A stretch of DNA of 64,000 nt from Streptomyces turgidiscabies Car8 (GCF_000331005.1 NZ_AEJB01000361.1:124001-188000); one strand, 5' to 3'; positions 36,608-46,086 are shown, numbered from the stretch's first letter. Notes: generated from the letters alone by a model not told the origin. A program made the numbers and translations.

Positions 36608-39517
36608 ATGTTCCACGAGGCACAGCTCAACGAGCGCTACCCACTCCTGTCCAAGCTCTCGGAGCCACTGAAGAAGGCCGAGCGCGACATCGTCGGCCGT
36701 GAGCACGAGACGATGCAGCTGCTGGCCTCGATGAGCCGCCCTGAGCTGTGCAATGCGCTTCTACTGGCCGAGGCCGGAACGGGAAAGACCGCATTGGTCC
36801 AGGCCACGATGCTCGTGGATCCGGGCCGCCTCTACCTGGAGGTGGACCCGGCGCGCATGATCTCCGAGGCGGGCAACGCCGAGAACATGGCCTCGAAGCT
36901 CAAGGGTTTGTTCGACGAGGCCGAGGACTTCGTCAAGGACGAGAAGCACGAAGTGGTGCTCTTCATCGACGAGTTCCACCAGATCATCCAGCTCTCCGAC
37001 GCCGCTGTCGAGGCCATCAAGCCGGTCCTCGCGGCTTCGGGAACCCGAGGCATCAGGATCATCGCGGCGACGACCTACGAGGAGTTCCACAAGCACATCT
37101 CGCCGAACCAGCCGCTCGTCGAGCGCCTGCAGCGCATCAACCTCAACCCGCCGGACCAGGCGACGACCATCAAGATCCTGCAGGGCATGGCCGAACGGTA
37201 CGGGGTGGCCGGCGAGTTCTACGACGACCACGTCTTCCGGCAGATCTACGAGTACACCCAGCGCTACATGCCGGCCAGCGCCCAGCCGCGCAAGTCGATC
37301 CTCGTGCTCGACTCCATGGTCGGCTGGCATCGCCTGACGCACCGGCCGATGGACCGGGACCTGCTCTCGGACGTGCTCATGGAGTCCCTGAACGTGAACG
37401 TCGCATTCCGGGTCGACGGCGCGAAGATCAAGAAGCAGCTGGACGCCAAGGTGTTCAGCCAGGACTGGGCGACCGGCGCGGTGGCGCGTCGTCTGCAGTT
37501 GTCGGTGGCGGACCTCAACGACAAGGGAAAGCCGATGGCGAGCCTGCTGTTCACGGGATCGACGGGAACGGGGAAATTCTGCACCGACTCGACGCAGGTT
37601 CCTGTCTACTCGAGCGACGGCGAGACCACCTGGAAGCTGCACGGCGACCTGGTCCCGGGCGACAGAGTGTTCGGTCGCCAAGGTCACCCGGTCGAGGTGC
37701 TCGGACACTTCCCGCAGGGCATGCAGGACGTCTACCGGGTCACGCTCTGGGACGGCCGGACTCTCGACGTTGGAGGACCGCACTTGTGGACGGTCTACAC
37801 AGCCAAGCAGCGGTCGAAGAAGCATGCGGGCAAGGACGTCGCGCCGATGGTCCTGAGCACGCAGGAAATGGTCGAGCGTGGCGTCGTGCGGACCTACCCC
37901 GGCGACTCTCGGGAAGATCTGAAGTTCTTCATCCCGGCGAACGGACCGGTGCACTGGCCGGAGCAGGACTTCGACGTCGACCCGTACGTCTTGGGCGTCC
38001 TCATCGGTAACGGGTGCCTCACTGAGAGGCAGCTGACGCTCTCGTCTGACGGGGACGACGCCGACCACACCGTATGGATGGTGGGCGAATGGCTGGGGTC
38101 GGCACCGAAGTCGTACGGACGCAACTACAGCTGGGTTTTCCCTGTCGGTGTTGGCCCGGTGGAGGACCGCCGCGATTCGCTGTACCAGACGAAGGACGTG
38201 CTTGCCTCGGTTCCCGATCTGATCGGTGCGCGCTCGGCGGAGCGCCGTATCCCGGAGAGGTACAAACACGGATCGGTACAGCAGCGGTGGGCGCTGGTGC
38301 GGGGCCTTTTCGACACCGACGGATCGATCGGTGCCTCGAACGACCGCTTCAACGTCTCGTACTCGACGTTCTCCAAGGGGCTCACGGAGGACCTTAGGGA
38401 GGTGCTGTTCTCGCTCGGCGTCTCGAACACGATCAAGTCGTGGACACGCACGAAGGAGGGCGGGCGCGAACTGGTCGAGTACGGCGTGCACGTGAAGGTC
38501 GGCAACGAGGATAAGGCCCGGTTCTTCTCCCTCCCCCGCAAGCACGAGATCGCACGGCGCGCGGCCATCGAGACCTCGGGTCGTAAGCGCGTGAAGAAGT
38601 TCGACATGGTCGGCATCGCGTCGATCGAGAAGCTGCCGGAGCAGCAGAGCTCGTCGTGCATCTACGTCAACGACGAGGAGCACCTCTACCAGGCTGGTCA
38701 GTTCGTGGTCACGCACAACACGGAGCTCACGAAGCAGCTGGCACGATTGCTGTTCGGTGACGACCAGCGCCACCTGATCCGGTTCGACATGACGGAGTAC
38801 GCCGAGGACTCGTCGTTCGCGGCGTTCCGTTCTGAGCTCACCAAGCGCGTGTGGGCCCTCTCCCACGCTGTGCTGCTTTTCGACGAGGTCGAGAAGGCCT
38901 CGGCGATGGTGACACGCGTGCTGCTGCAGGTACTCGACGACGGCCGGCTCAACGACGCCAACAACCGCGAGGTGAGCTTCCTCAACACCTACATCGTGCT
39001 GACGACGAACGCCGGCTCGGAGATCTACAAGGACATCGCGCAGTACGCGGCGGACGACACCGGGTCGGGCAAGCAGCTGCTGGAGTACGAGAAGCTCATC
39101 CGCCGCTCGATCTCCTCGACGACGGGCGACAACCGGTTTCCGCCCGAGCTGCTGGGCCGTATCGACGCGATCGTGCCTTTCCAGCCGCTGTCGCTGCTGA
39201 CGCAGCAAAAGATCGTGCGGAAGAAGCTGCGCCAGATGGTGCAGGAGGTGTTCGTCAAGCACAACGTGCGCATCGACGTCGATGCGAGGGTCCTGCAGTA
39301 CCTCATCGAGGACAAGGGCGATACCGCCTCTGATGTCGGCGGTGCGCGTGCGGCTGTGGCGAAGCTGACCGACGAGGTCACCACCGCGGTGGCGACCTTC
39401 CTCAACGAGCACCCCTCGGAACGGCGTATCCGCATCGACGTCGTCGGCGACCTGGTCAGCGACGACAAGAACCTGCTGAGTTCCGACGCCTACGTCGAGG
39501 TCAGCGCGGTGCGATGA
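36608..39517 (+). CDS. Clp-like two-domain AAA+ ATPase interrupted by an intein
   Basis: A 969-residue precursor; without the 381-residue intein the host protein is 588 residues. Domain 1 has Walker A LLAEAGTGKTAL (Lys60) and Walker B VVLFIDEFHQI. Domain 2 has Walker A split by the intein (GSTGTGK before, TELTKQ after), Walker B VLLFDEVEKAS, sensor YIVLTTNAGS and arginine finger PPELLGRID. This is the ClpA/B/C order without the long N-domain or middle coiled coil. Such unfoldases remodel protein complexes; here a role in relaxosome or channel assembly is plausible. ATG 36608 fits GAGAGG at 36591. Domain 2 ATPase activity requires splicing. Confidence 0.88.
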   Translation: MFHEAQLNERYPLLSKLSEPLKKAERDIVGREHETMQLLASMSRPELCNALLLAEAGTGKTALVQATMLVDPGRLYLEVDPARMISEAGNAENMASKLKGLFDEAEDFVKDEKHEVVLFIDEFHQIIQLSDAAVEAIKPVLAASGTRGIRIIAATTYEEFHKHISPNQPLVERLQRINLNPPDQATTIKILQGMAERYGVAGEFYDDHVFRQIYEYTQRYMPASAQPRKSILVLDSMVGWHRLTHRPMDRDLLSDVLMESLNVNVAFRVDGAKIKKQLDAKVFSQDWATGAVARRLQLSVADLNDKGKPMASLLFTGSTGTGKFCTDSTQVPVYSSDGETTWKLHGDLVPGDRVFGRQGHPVEVLGHFPQGMQDVYRVTLWDGRTLDVGGPHLWTVYTAKQRSKKHAGKDVAPMVLSTQEMVERGVVRTYPGDSREDLKFFIPANGPVHWPEQDFDVDPYVLGVLIGNGCLTERQLTLSSDGDDADHTVWMVGEWLGSAPKSYGRNYSWVFPVGVGPVEDRRDSLYQTKDVLASVPDLIGARSAERRIPERYKHGSVQQRWALVRGLFDTDGSIGASNDRFNVSYSTFSKGLTEDLREVLFSLGVSNTIKSWTRTKEGGRELVEYGVHVKVGNEDKARFFSLPRKHEIARRAAIETSGRKRVKKFDMVGIASIEKLPEQQSSSCIYVNDEEHLYQAGQFVVTHNTELTKQLARLLFGDDQRHLIRFDMTEYAEDSSFAAFRSELTKRVWALSHAVLLFDEVEKASAMVTRVLLQVLDDGRLNDANNREVSFLNTYIVLTTNAGSEIYKDIAQYAADDTGSGKQLLEYEKLIRRSISSTTGDNRFPPELLGRIDAIVPFQPLSLLTQQKIVRKKLRQMVQEVFVKHNVRIDVDARVLQYLIEDKGDTASDVGGARAAVAKLTDEVTTAVATFLNEHPSERRIRIDVVGDLVSDDKNLLSSDAYVEVSAVR
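37577..38719 (+). other. Intein with LAGLIDADG endonuclease (class 3-like)
   Basis: A 381-residue intein between Lys323 and Thr705 of the Clp-like protein. The Hint start is TDSTQVPVYSSDGE with LHGDLVPGDRVFG; the end is VVTHN before Thr. The endonuclease has two LAGLIDADG motifs, VLGVLIGNGC and LVRGLFDTDGS. Position 1 is Phe, not Cys or Ser. The class 3 triad is present: Trp71 in block B (PHLW), Cys361 in block F (SSCIYV) and Thr379 in block G (VTHN). Excision from Phe1 restores GSTGTGKTELTK exactly. A class 1 reading from Cys2 would leave an extra Phe inside the P-loop. Confidence 0.85.
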
Positions 39518-39543
39518 ACCGGTCCGAGGACGGCGAGAACGAG

Positions 39544-39612
39544 TCGACTCATGAGTCGATAGCCCACCCATGCCCCATGATTGCCTATCATGATAGAGAG
39601 GCGATAAGATAC
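39544..39612 (+). promoter_or_regulatory. Promoter/operator box F with two palindromes
   Basis: TCGACTCATGAGTCGA at 39544-39559 is a 16-bp palindrome, and CTATCATGATAG at 39585-39596 is a 12-bp palindrome that overlaps the box (CCCATGATTGCC ... GATAGAGAGG). A second GATAAGAT follows at 39603. It lies about 50-115 bp upstream of the coiled-coil gene at 39661. Confidence 0.55.
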
Positions 39613-39660
39613 TCATAAACCAGGTGAACTGTGCTTTATTAGCGGAGGGATCGCGCATCA

Positions 39661-41727
39661 ATGGGCATTCTGGGTACGGCAACGGGAAGCCGCAGGAAGG
39701 AGCGGAAGAAGAAGCCCGACGAGCTTCTGGCCTCCGTGGTGAGAGAAACGGCGATCCCGGCGGCGGTAGAGCTGCTGCGGTCGAACACGCAGTTCGTCTT
39801 TCCCAGCGGTACGGCCTGGGTGATGCTCGTGCTCGCAGCCGACTCGATCGGTGGCTTGAACAAGCGGCACGGCCGGGACGAGGCGAAGGGCTCGATCATC
39901 GAGCTCATCAGCTCCGACCAGATCCGCACGGTCGCCACGGCGGAGATGCTCGAAGAGGAGGTCTTCGGCATCATCCCCACCGACGAGACTCTCGCGCGCA
40001 TGGAGGAGTACTCGCTGCTCACCGGTGCCACCTACGCCTGGGCCGTCGTGTGGCAGAAGCCCAGCGGCGATCTGCTCGTCGATCTCGTGAACGATGCGAC
40101 CTTCGCGCAGGCACGCTTTGTCGCTGCAGGTACCACGAGCCTCGAAGAAGCCGTGGGCAAGGAGGCATGGGAAGAGCACAGCGGCCTGGTCGCCGAGGCT
40201 GGAGCCACTGCCCCCGCGGTCCTCGGGGAGGACGAGGGGGATGCGATCTTCGACGGAATCCCCGGTGACGAGGGGGCTGCCGAGGGCCTGGACGACGAGC
40301 CGCTCTTCAGCGACGTCGTCGACGCGGATGAAGGGGCGGACGCACCCATGCTCGGCGAGGACGCCGCAGGTATCGACGACGCGGGCGCCGTCCCGGTCGA
40401 GTCGGAGCCGGACTACGACGGCGACGAGGTGGCCGGCTACGAGGGTTTCGACGAGACCGACGCCGGCTACGGCGTCGAGGGCGACTACCAGGAGGCCGGC
40501 GACACTGTGCTGCTGGCCGATCAGGCCCAGGTGCGCGACACCATCGCCCGTCGGTTCCTCTCCGAGGAGCTGGACCTGGACGTCCGGCTCGATGAGTTCA
40601 ACGCAACCTTCGCCATCGGCGCGCCGGTCGTGCAGATCGCTGTGCCCGAGGGCGCGACGGAGTGGCTCGGGGACCAGGTCGCCCAGCTCAACCGGCAGGC
40701 CAACGCAGACCTGATGCAGCTCCGTTCCGCGCATGAGGATGAGCTGCGTGCGCTCTACGTCAACCTCATGTCGGCGCACACCGAGCAGGTCATCCGCGAT
40801 GTGGCCACCGACCGCGCGGGCTCCCGGTACAAGCTGCTGAAGGACGCCGCCGAGGCCGAGCACCAGCAGCGGCAGACGGAGAAGGATGAGAAGATCCGGG
40901 CCCGCCGGGCGGAGATCGCCAAGGACTACGAGTCTCAGGCCTCCAAGGTGGCCCAGCAGGCGGCGCTCTCGGCGGAACTGCAGTACAAGGAGCGCAACCG
41001 CTCGAAGATGGAGCGCGAGCAGACCGACTCCATCGCCGGGATCGAGCGGGACATCGAGGACACCCACGCGCACAACCAGCAGGAGATCCTGCGGGTCCGG
41101 CGTTCGGACGCGACGCTGAAGATGCAGACCGGGCAGACGCGGATCTTCGAGGTGCTGGCCGAGCGGCAGTCAAAATACCTGGCGGCCGAGGAAGAGCGCC
41201 TGAACCAGTGGAAGTCCGAGATCCAGCGGATCGTCGACGACAACCGCAAGGCCGACATCGCCCAGTCCGAGGCGCTGGCCGAGCACCTGCGGACCACGGA
41301 CGAGATCGGCGCCCTGCGCCGGGAGCAGCAGGACCTCCTGGAGTCGGTGCGCTCTGAACACGCCGACCGGATCCGCCGGATGGAGGAAGAGCTCGAACGC
41401 AACCGCAAGGACGCCATCACGCAGATGACGGCTCGGGACGCCGAGTGGCAGCACAACCTCGACCTGGAGAAGGAGAAGACCAACTCCCAGGTGGCACGGG
41501 TCACCGACCTGCTCCAGCAGCTGTCGACGGTCGAGGATTCAGTGGCCAGGCGGTATGAGGTGCGCCTGGCGGAGATGCAGGCCGACAAGGAGTCCTACGC
41601 CAACGAGCTGGCGCGGGCCTCCGAGATGCAAAGCCGCTCGAACAAGATCCTCGTCGTCATGATCGTCACGCTCTCGCTCCTGATGGGCGCGGCCGGCTTC
41701 ATCGTCGGGGTGGTCTTGATCCGTTGA
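39661..41727 (+). CDS. Long coiled-coil protein with C-terminal membrane anchor
   Basis: A 688-residue protein. A basic N-terminus and a globular helical domain (about 20-170) are followed by an acidic low-complexity linker (about 190-280), a second globular part, and a continuous coiled coil of about 270 residues rich in Glu, Arg and Gln. It ends in one membrane helix (ILVVMIVTLSLLMGAAGFIV). This is a tail-anchored rod facing the cytoplasm. It precedes the coupling-protein gene, so it may be a scaffold or docking factor for it. No family recognised. Confidence 0.75.
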   Translation: MGILGTATGSRRKERKKKPDELLASVVRETAIPAAVELLRSNTQFVFPSGTAWVMLVLAADSIGGLNKRHGRDEAKGSIIELISSDQIRTVATAEMLEEEVFGIIPTDETLARMEEYSLLTGATYAWAVVWQKPSGDLLVDLVNDATFAQARFVAAGTTSLEEAVGKEAWEEHSGLVAEAGATAPAVLGEDEGDAIFDGIPGDEGAAEGLDDEPLFSDVVDADEGADAPMLGEDAAGIDDAGAVPVESEPDYDGDEVAGYEGFDETDAGYGVEGDYQEAGDTVLLADQAQVRDTIARRFLSEELDLDVRLDEFNATFAIGAPVVQIAVPEGATEWLGDQVAQLNRQANADLMQLRSAHEDELRALYVNLMSAHTEQVIRDVATDRAGSRYKLLKDAAEAEHQQRQTEKDEKIRARRAEIAKDYESQASKVAQQAALSAELQYKERNRSKMEREQTDSIAGIERDIEDTHAHNQQEILRVRRSDATLKMQTGQTRIFEVLAERQSKYLAAEEERLNQWKSEIQRIVDDNRKADIAQSEALAEHLRTTDEIGALRREQQDLLESVRSEHADRIRRMEEELERNRKDAITQMTARDAEWQHNLDLEKEKTNSQVARVTDLLQQLSTVEDSVARRYEVRLAEMQADKESYANELARASEMQSRSNKILVVMIVTLSLLMGAAGFIVGVVLIR

Positions 41728-41757
41728 GCGGACCGGTCATGACCGACGGGGTGATCT

Positions 41758-41790
41758 GACGGCGCATGGGTGCATTCCCCATGCGCCGTC
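41758..41790 (+). terminator. Hairpin before the coupling-protein gene
   Basis: GACGGCGCATGGG and its complement around a 7-base loop, within the box F unit. Possible attenuator or terminator. Confidence 0.55.
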
Positions 41791-41862
41791 GTCGTCTGCG
41801 CAGGCAGGCGCACTGGACAGCAGGACAGCAGGACGAGCGAGGCTCGAGATTAAGGGATCACG

Positions 41863-44800
41863 ATGGCCACGAACAGGCGGAAGGCAACACGGCCGAAGGC
41901 GAGCAGCTGGGACAAGATCTCGGCGCGGACGCCCGGCGAGACGCTGACGAACCGAGACGTCCACGACAACCAGCAGCTGGACCGCAGCACGTTCCTGACT
42001 CTGAGGTCGACCAGACCGGGCATCGTCGTCGCGGTGATTACCGGCGTGCTGGTGACAATCGTCGCCTGGGTCTTCTACTCGCTCATCGCCACGGCGGTGC
42101 TCTCGGTGGGCGCGTCCGTGGGTTCGGGCGTGCCCGGCAACGGCACCGGCAAGCCGAGCGTGTACTACGTCCAGGACACCACGACGGGTGCGGGCGGCTC
42201 GGCCGTGAAGTGCTACCGGCCCCTGGCCAAGGACGGCAACCCGGACGTGAAGGCGAAGTGCTACCACAGCGCTGAGGCTGTTCCGGTCCCCAGCTGGTAC
42301 ACCGCGGCGAAGGACGGCAAGCCCAGCGCCGAGAAGCCGGCTGAGCCCAAGAAGAGCGCGACGACGGTCGGCGAGCAGCTGGCCGACGTCTCGGGGTTCA
42401 AGCTCTTCATCACGCTCGGGTCGGGTCTGATGGTCGCCCTCATCATCGGTACGTGGTTCTCGCGGAAGGTCGCCGCGGCGAACCTGATGAACACCACGAG
42501 CGACATCAACCAGTACCAGAACGACCAGCACATCTCCCTGCCGGAAGAGATCCAGCAGAACTACGACTGGTTCCCCGACGCCGGTGCTCACTCAAGCGTG
42601 CAGGTCAGCTCGATGCTCAGCCACATGATGCTTAAGAAGAAGGGCCTGGGCACCGTCGAGGTCGCCCAGCGCGCCAAGAAGGACGTCATCGATGAGGAGG
42701 GGAACCTCGTCTACTACGCCGGCGAGGTCATGGACGACGACGAGGGCGATCCGCTGACGCAGACCCTGCCGATCATCGACGAAGACTTCGGCGACGAGCT
42801 GTTCGAGGCATCCGGGCTCCCCGATGACAAGACGCTGCGGCAGAAGTACGACACGACGCGGATCCCGTACAACCCTGACGGCAAGAACCGGGACAAGCTC
42901 GGCTTCGGATCGGACACGTACAAGACCGTCGCTGACCTGATCAAGAAGGACTGGGAGTTCCCGGCGTACGAGGTCCAGCGCCCGGCCGGGGCGTACGTGG
43001 TCGATACCGCGCCGGTGAACACCATGGTGCTGGCCATCACCCGAGCCGGTAAGGGCCAGACGTACATCGAGCCGATCATCGACATGTGGTCGCGGGAGAA
43101 GAAGCCCTCGAACATGGTCATCAACGACCCCAAGGGCGAGTTGTTGGTGAAGAACTACGTGCCCCTGGTCACACGCGGGTTCGAGCCGGTGCAGTTCAAC
43201 CTGATCAACTCCATGAAGACCGACATCTACAACCCCCTGGGACTGGCGGCCGACGCGGCGCGTGAGGGCAACTTCACCAAGTGCGCGCTGTACGTGGAGA
43301 ACATCGCCGGGATCTTCTTTCCGCTCGACGGCGGCGAGGACCCGGTCTGGCCCAACGCCGCCAACAACGCCTTCAAGCGCGCGGCCTACGGACTCATCGA
43401 CTTCTATCTGGAGGAGGAGCGGGAGCTGCGCAGCGCCGCAGCCGTGCTGAATATGGACCCGGCGCTGCTGGAGCAGAAGCTCGATGACCTCTGGGGCAAG
43501 GCCACGCTCTACAACTGCTACCAGCTCTTCGTGCAGATGAGCTCGAAGAAGATCAAGAACCCTGAGGCCGAGCTGGAGAAGCGGGTCAAGGCCGGCGAGT
43601 TCGAGAACAACGAGGACGCCCTGGCCGAGGAGCAGGAGAAGGCTGCGGCCCAGGCCTTCATGTGGGAGGGCAAGGCCGATCAGGACATGCTCAGCCTGTA
43701 CTTCAACGCGAGCGAGGAGCTGCCCCGCAACAACATGCGCACGCTGGTGGGCAACGCCCACAACGCGCTGCGCTCGATGGCCGGGGCGGAGAAGATGCTG
43801 GCCTCGGTGTACGGAATCGCGATCACCGCCATGTCGTTCTTCACCGACCCCACGATCTCGACGCTGACCTCGGGCAAGCCCTCGCAGAACACCGACCTGG
43901 CCGGCCTGAGCTTCCCGCGTCGCCTCGGCGTGCGCTTCGCGCCGAACTACGTCAAGCGCGACCACCTCGTCGGTCAGCAGGCCGTGTGGTCGGCCTACGC
44001 GGACCCGATGTTCACCGAGAACCTGGGTGAGGACTTCGAGCACGAGGAGATCGTCGGCCGCGAGGGTTGGGCCCGGTACAACTTCAAGGGCAAGTTCCCT
44101 GACGACGAGGCCTGGCTCAAGCTGGAGCTGGTCAACCCGCAGACAAAGATGCTGGTGCGCACCTTCTACTTCAGCTTTACGAAGAACTACCAGGTCTCGC
44201 TCAACGGCCGGCACTACGTGGTCGAGCCGGTGACGGGCAATAAGATCGTGAAGAACGGCGTGATGCGTGAGCTGAAGCCGGTGCGTAAGGGCGGCACCCG
44301 GGACGGGAAGATCCTGTCCTTCCAGCCCGGGGACACGCTCTACCCGGACACGCGACTCGACTTCTCCGGCGTCGGCAACCCGGAGAAGGTCTCGTACCAG
44401 GCACGGGCGATCACGCAGACGCTGTCGCGCTACTCGGAGTCCCCCAAGGCGCTGTTCCTGGTGACTCCACCCCACCTGATGAAGTACGCGAAGCTGATCC
44501 TGATCCTGGTCAAGCAGCTGTTCGACGTGAGCGCCGACCAGGCGTACATGACGAAGTCGAACCAGAAGCCGCTCTACCGCACGCGGTTCATGCTCGACGA
44601 GCTCGGCAACCTGCAGTCCGAGGGCAAAGGCATCGACGGCTTCGAGACGATGCTCTCCATCGGCCTGGGCCAGGAGCAGCAGTTCACGCTCATCCTGCAG
44701 ACCCTGCAGCAGCTGCGCGACGTCTACGGCGAGAGCGTCGACAAGATCGTGCAGGGCAACACCTCGAACATCGTCTTCTTGAAGTCCACGGACGATTCGA

Positions 44801-45909
44801 TGATCGAGACGCTGGAGAAGATGAGCGGCAAGACGCACCGGTCGTACCGTGACAGCAAGCAGATCAGCCAGGATCTCGACAAGGTCATCGGCGGCAAGAC
44901 CGAGGGCCGGGTCTCCTACACGATGAACACCAAGGAAGAGCCGCTGATCAGCTACAACGACATGGCATTCCTCTCGCCGCGCAACTCGATCGTCTTCCGG
45001 GCCGGCGACGCGCCGATCTGGAACCGCAACCAGACGATCCTGCCGATGTCGTTCCGGCTGCTGGGCAACACGATCAAGCACCCGGGGCACACGTACTCGC
45101 TGCAGACGATCCCGACGCTGTCCAGTGCCATGGACTTCGACGTGCGGATGAACCAGCCGGACTTCGTGAAGATGCTGGAGAAGCGCATGCGGCAGGCAGT
45201 CAAGGCCGCAGACGCGAAGGCGCAGTACAAGGAGATCTACGGCTACCAGGAGGTCGACATCGAGCGCCTGGATCCCGATGTCTACGCCGACGAGGTCATG
45301 GAGGTCATCACGACGATGACCACGGTCGACGAGGGCCAGGACCCCAACGCTCCGGTGGTCGTCGACCCCGACGCGTACGAGGGGATGAGCATGTTCGACG
45401 AGGACCAGTTCATCGAGAACGTCGAGGTTGGGGTTGCGGTCGCCGAGAGTCAGGCGGTCAGCATCGAGCGGCAGCGTCTGCTCTACGCCGAGGGGACGAT
45501 CAGCAAGGAGATGCTGGTCAACCCCGACGGCTCGGCGAAGGTCAAGAGCCTGGACATCGAGATCGGTGAGGCCTACAAGTCGGCGCAGACCGAGTTGGAA
45601 CAGGATCGCGAGCACTTCTCGGTCGGCGGCGACGGCGAGCTGCGCAGCGCCGACGGGTCTCAGACGTACATCAGCCAGATCCGCTCGGACGCGTACGCCC
45701 ATGCGGCCCGCCGGATCAACGGCCATGTGAACGACGAGGACTCGCGGGTGTTCGCGGAGGGGGACGTCACCGAGGAGGACCTGAAGTCCCTGGCGACGGT
45801 GATGGTCCACTCGGCCTTCTACCAGTACCTGGCCTCACTGCCGAGCTGGGAGGTGCTGGCCGACGGCCGGTTCGACCGGGCCATGGCCATCGAGATGAAC
45901 TCGAAGTAG
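41863..45909 (+). CDS. VirD4/TraG-like coupling protein (T4CP), enlarged
   Basis: A 1348-residue membrane ATPase. Two N-terminal helices (about 53-80 and 180-200) flank an external loop. Walker A is AITRAGKGQT (Lys397, in the TrsGKG style of TraG/VirD4), followed by VINDPKGEL, typical of coupling proteins. Walker B is FMLDELGNL (Asp912-Glu913), then the motif LILQTLQQL. The distance from Walker A to B is about 515 residues, much more than usual, so the all-alpha and extra domains are expanded. Coupling proteins bring the relaxase-DNA complex to the channel. The C-terminal 300 residues are acidic and may bind substrates. Confidence 0.87.
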   Translation: MATNRRKATRPKASSWDKISARTPGETLTNRDVHDNQQLDRSTFLTLRSTRPGIVVAVITGVLVTIVAWVFYSLIATAVLSVGASVGSGVPGNGTGKPSVYYVQDTTTGAGGSAVKCYRPLAKDGNPDVKAKCYHSAEAVPVPSWYTAAKDGKPSAEKPAEPKKSATTVGEQLADVSGFKLFITLGSGLMVALIIGTWFSRKVAAANLMNTTSDINQYQNDQHISLPEEIQQNYDWFPDAGAHSSVQVSSMLSHMMLKKKGLGTVEVAQRAKKDVIDEEGNLVYYAGEVMDDDEGDPLTQTLPIIDEDFGDELFEASGLPDDKTLRQKYDTTRIPYNPDGKNRDKLGFGSDTYKTVADLIKKDWEFPAYEVQRPAGAYVVDTAPVNTMVLAITRAGKGQTYIEPIIDMWSREKKPSNMVINDPKGELLVKNYVPLVTRGFEPVQFNLINSMKTDIYNPLGLAADAAREGNFTKCALYVENIAGIFFPLDGGEDPVWPNAANNAFKRAAYGLIDFYLEEERELRSAAAVLNMDPALLEQKLDDLWGKATLYNCYQLFVQMSSKKIKNPEAELEKRVKAGEFENNEDALAEEQEKAAAQAFMWEGKADQDMLSLYFNASEELPRNNMRTLVGNAHNALRSMAGAEKMLASVYGIAITAMSFFTDPTISTLTSGKPSQNTDLAGLSFPRRLGVRFAPNYVKRDHLVGQQAVWSAYADPMFTENLGEDFEHEEIVGREGWARYNFKGKFPDDEAWLKLELVNPQTKMLVRTFYFSFTKNYQVSLNGRHYVVEPVTGNKIVKNGVMRELKPVRKGGTRDGKILSFQPGDTLYPDTRLDFSGVGNPEKVSYQARAITQTLSRYSESPKALFLVTPPHLMKYAKLILILVKQLFDVSADQAYMTKSNQKPLYRTRFMLDELGNLQSEGKGIDGFETMLSIGLGQEQQFTLILQTLQQLRDVYGESVDKIVQGNTSNIVFLKSTDDSMIETLEKMSGKTHRSYRDSKQISQDLDKVIGGKTEGRVSYTMNTKEEPLISYNDMAFLSPRNSIVFRAGDAPIWNRNQTILPMSFRLLGNTIKHPGHTYSLQTIPTLSSAMDFDVRMNQPDFVKMLEKRMRQAVKAADAKAQYKEIYGYQEVDIERLDPDVYADEVMEVITTMTTVDEGQDPNAPVVVDPDAYEGMSMFDEDQFIENVEVGVAVAESQAVSIERQRLLYAEGTISKEMLVNPDGSAKVKSLDIEIGEAYKSAQTELEQDREHFSVGGDGELRSADGSQTYISQIRSDAYAHAARRINGHVNDEDSRVFAEGDVTEEDLKSLATVMVHSAFYQYLASLPSWEVLADGRFDRAMAIEMNSK

Positions 45910-45942
45910 CCGACGGCCACTTGGGGGCCAGCCAAGGATCAC

Positions 45943-45994
45943 GGCCAGTGCCGAGGTCGTCTCTCGACTAAGGGAGACTGCCTCGGCACTGGCC
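45943..45994 (+). terminator. Long hairpin after the coupling-protein gene
   Basis: GGCCAGTGCCGAGG and its complement (14 bp) around a 24-base loop that contains a further GTCTC/GAGAC pairing. It ends the box F unit. Confidence 0.75.
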
Positions 45995-46015
45995 TTTCTG
46001 GATGACTCCTCACTT

Positions 46016-46048
46016 CCTTTCGATAGGCAGAGTAGGCTCTATACATAC
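46016..46048 (+). promoter_or_regulatory. Promoter/operator box G (before the RNA polymerase-like gene)
   Basis: CCTTTCGATAGGC at 46016, then GAGTAGGCTCTATAC. The spacing differs from the other boxes and GATAG directly joins the left half. It lies about 40-70 bp upstream of ATG 46087. If the gene product uses these boxes, this would be autoregulation. Confidence 0.5.
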
Positions 46049-46086
46049 TTATGTAACCCCGAGCGTCCACAGGAGGCTGATTGACT

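Noticed and set aside
37580-38719. Class 1 intein starting at the Cys after Phe
   Set aside because: Ligation would leave Phe between the Lys and Thr of the P-loop, whereas starting at Phe restores GKT and the W-C-T set of class 3 is present. Kept as an alternative only.
36608-39517. VirB4/ConE-type ATPase
   Set aside because: Motifs (two P-loops, arginine finger PPELLGRID, VLLFDEVEKAS) are those of Clp-type AAA+ proteins, not VirB4.
36761-39682. Very long antisense open frames opposite the Clp-like, coupling-protein and polymerase-like genes (about 970 to 1880 codons)
   Set aside because: They mirror the codon phase of strong plus-strand genes in high-GC DNA, contain His/Arg/Val-rich repetitive text with no domains, and lack ribosome sites.
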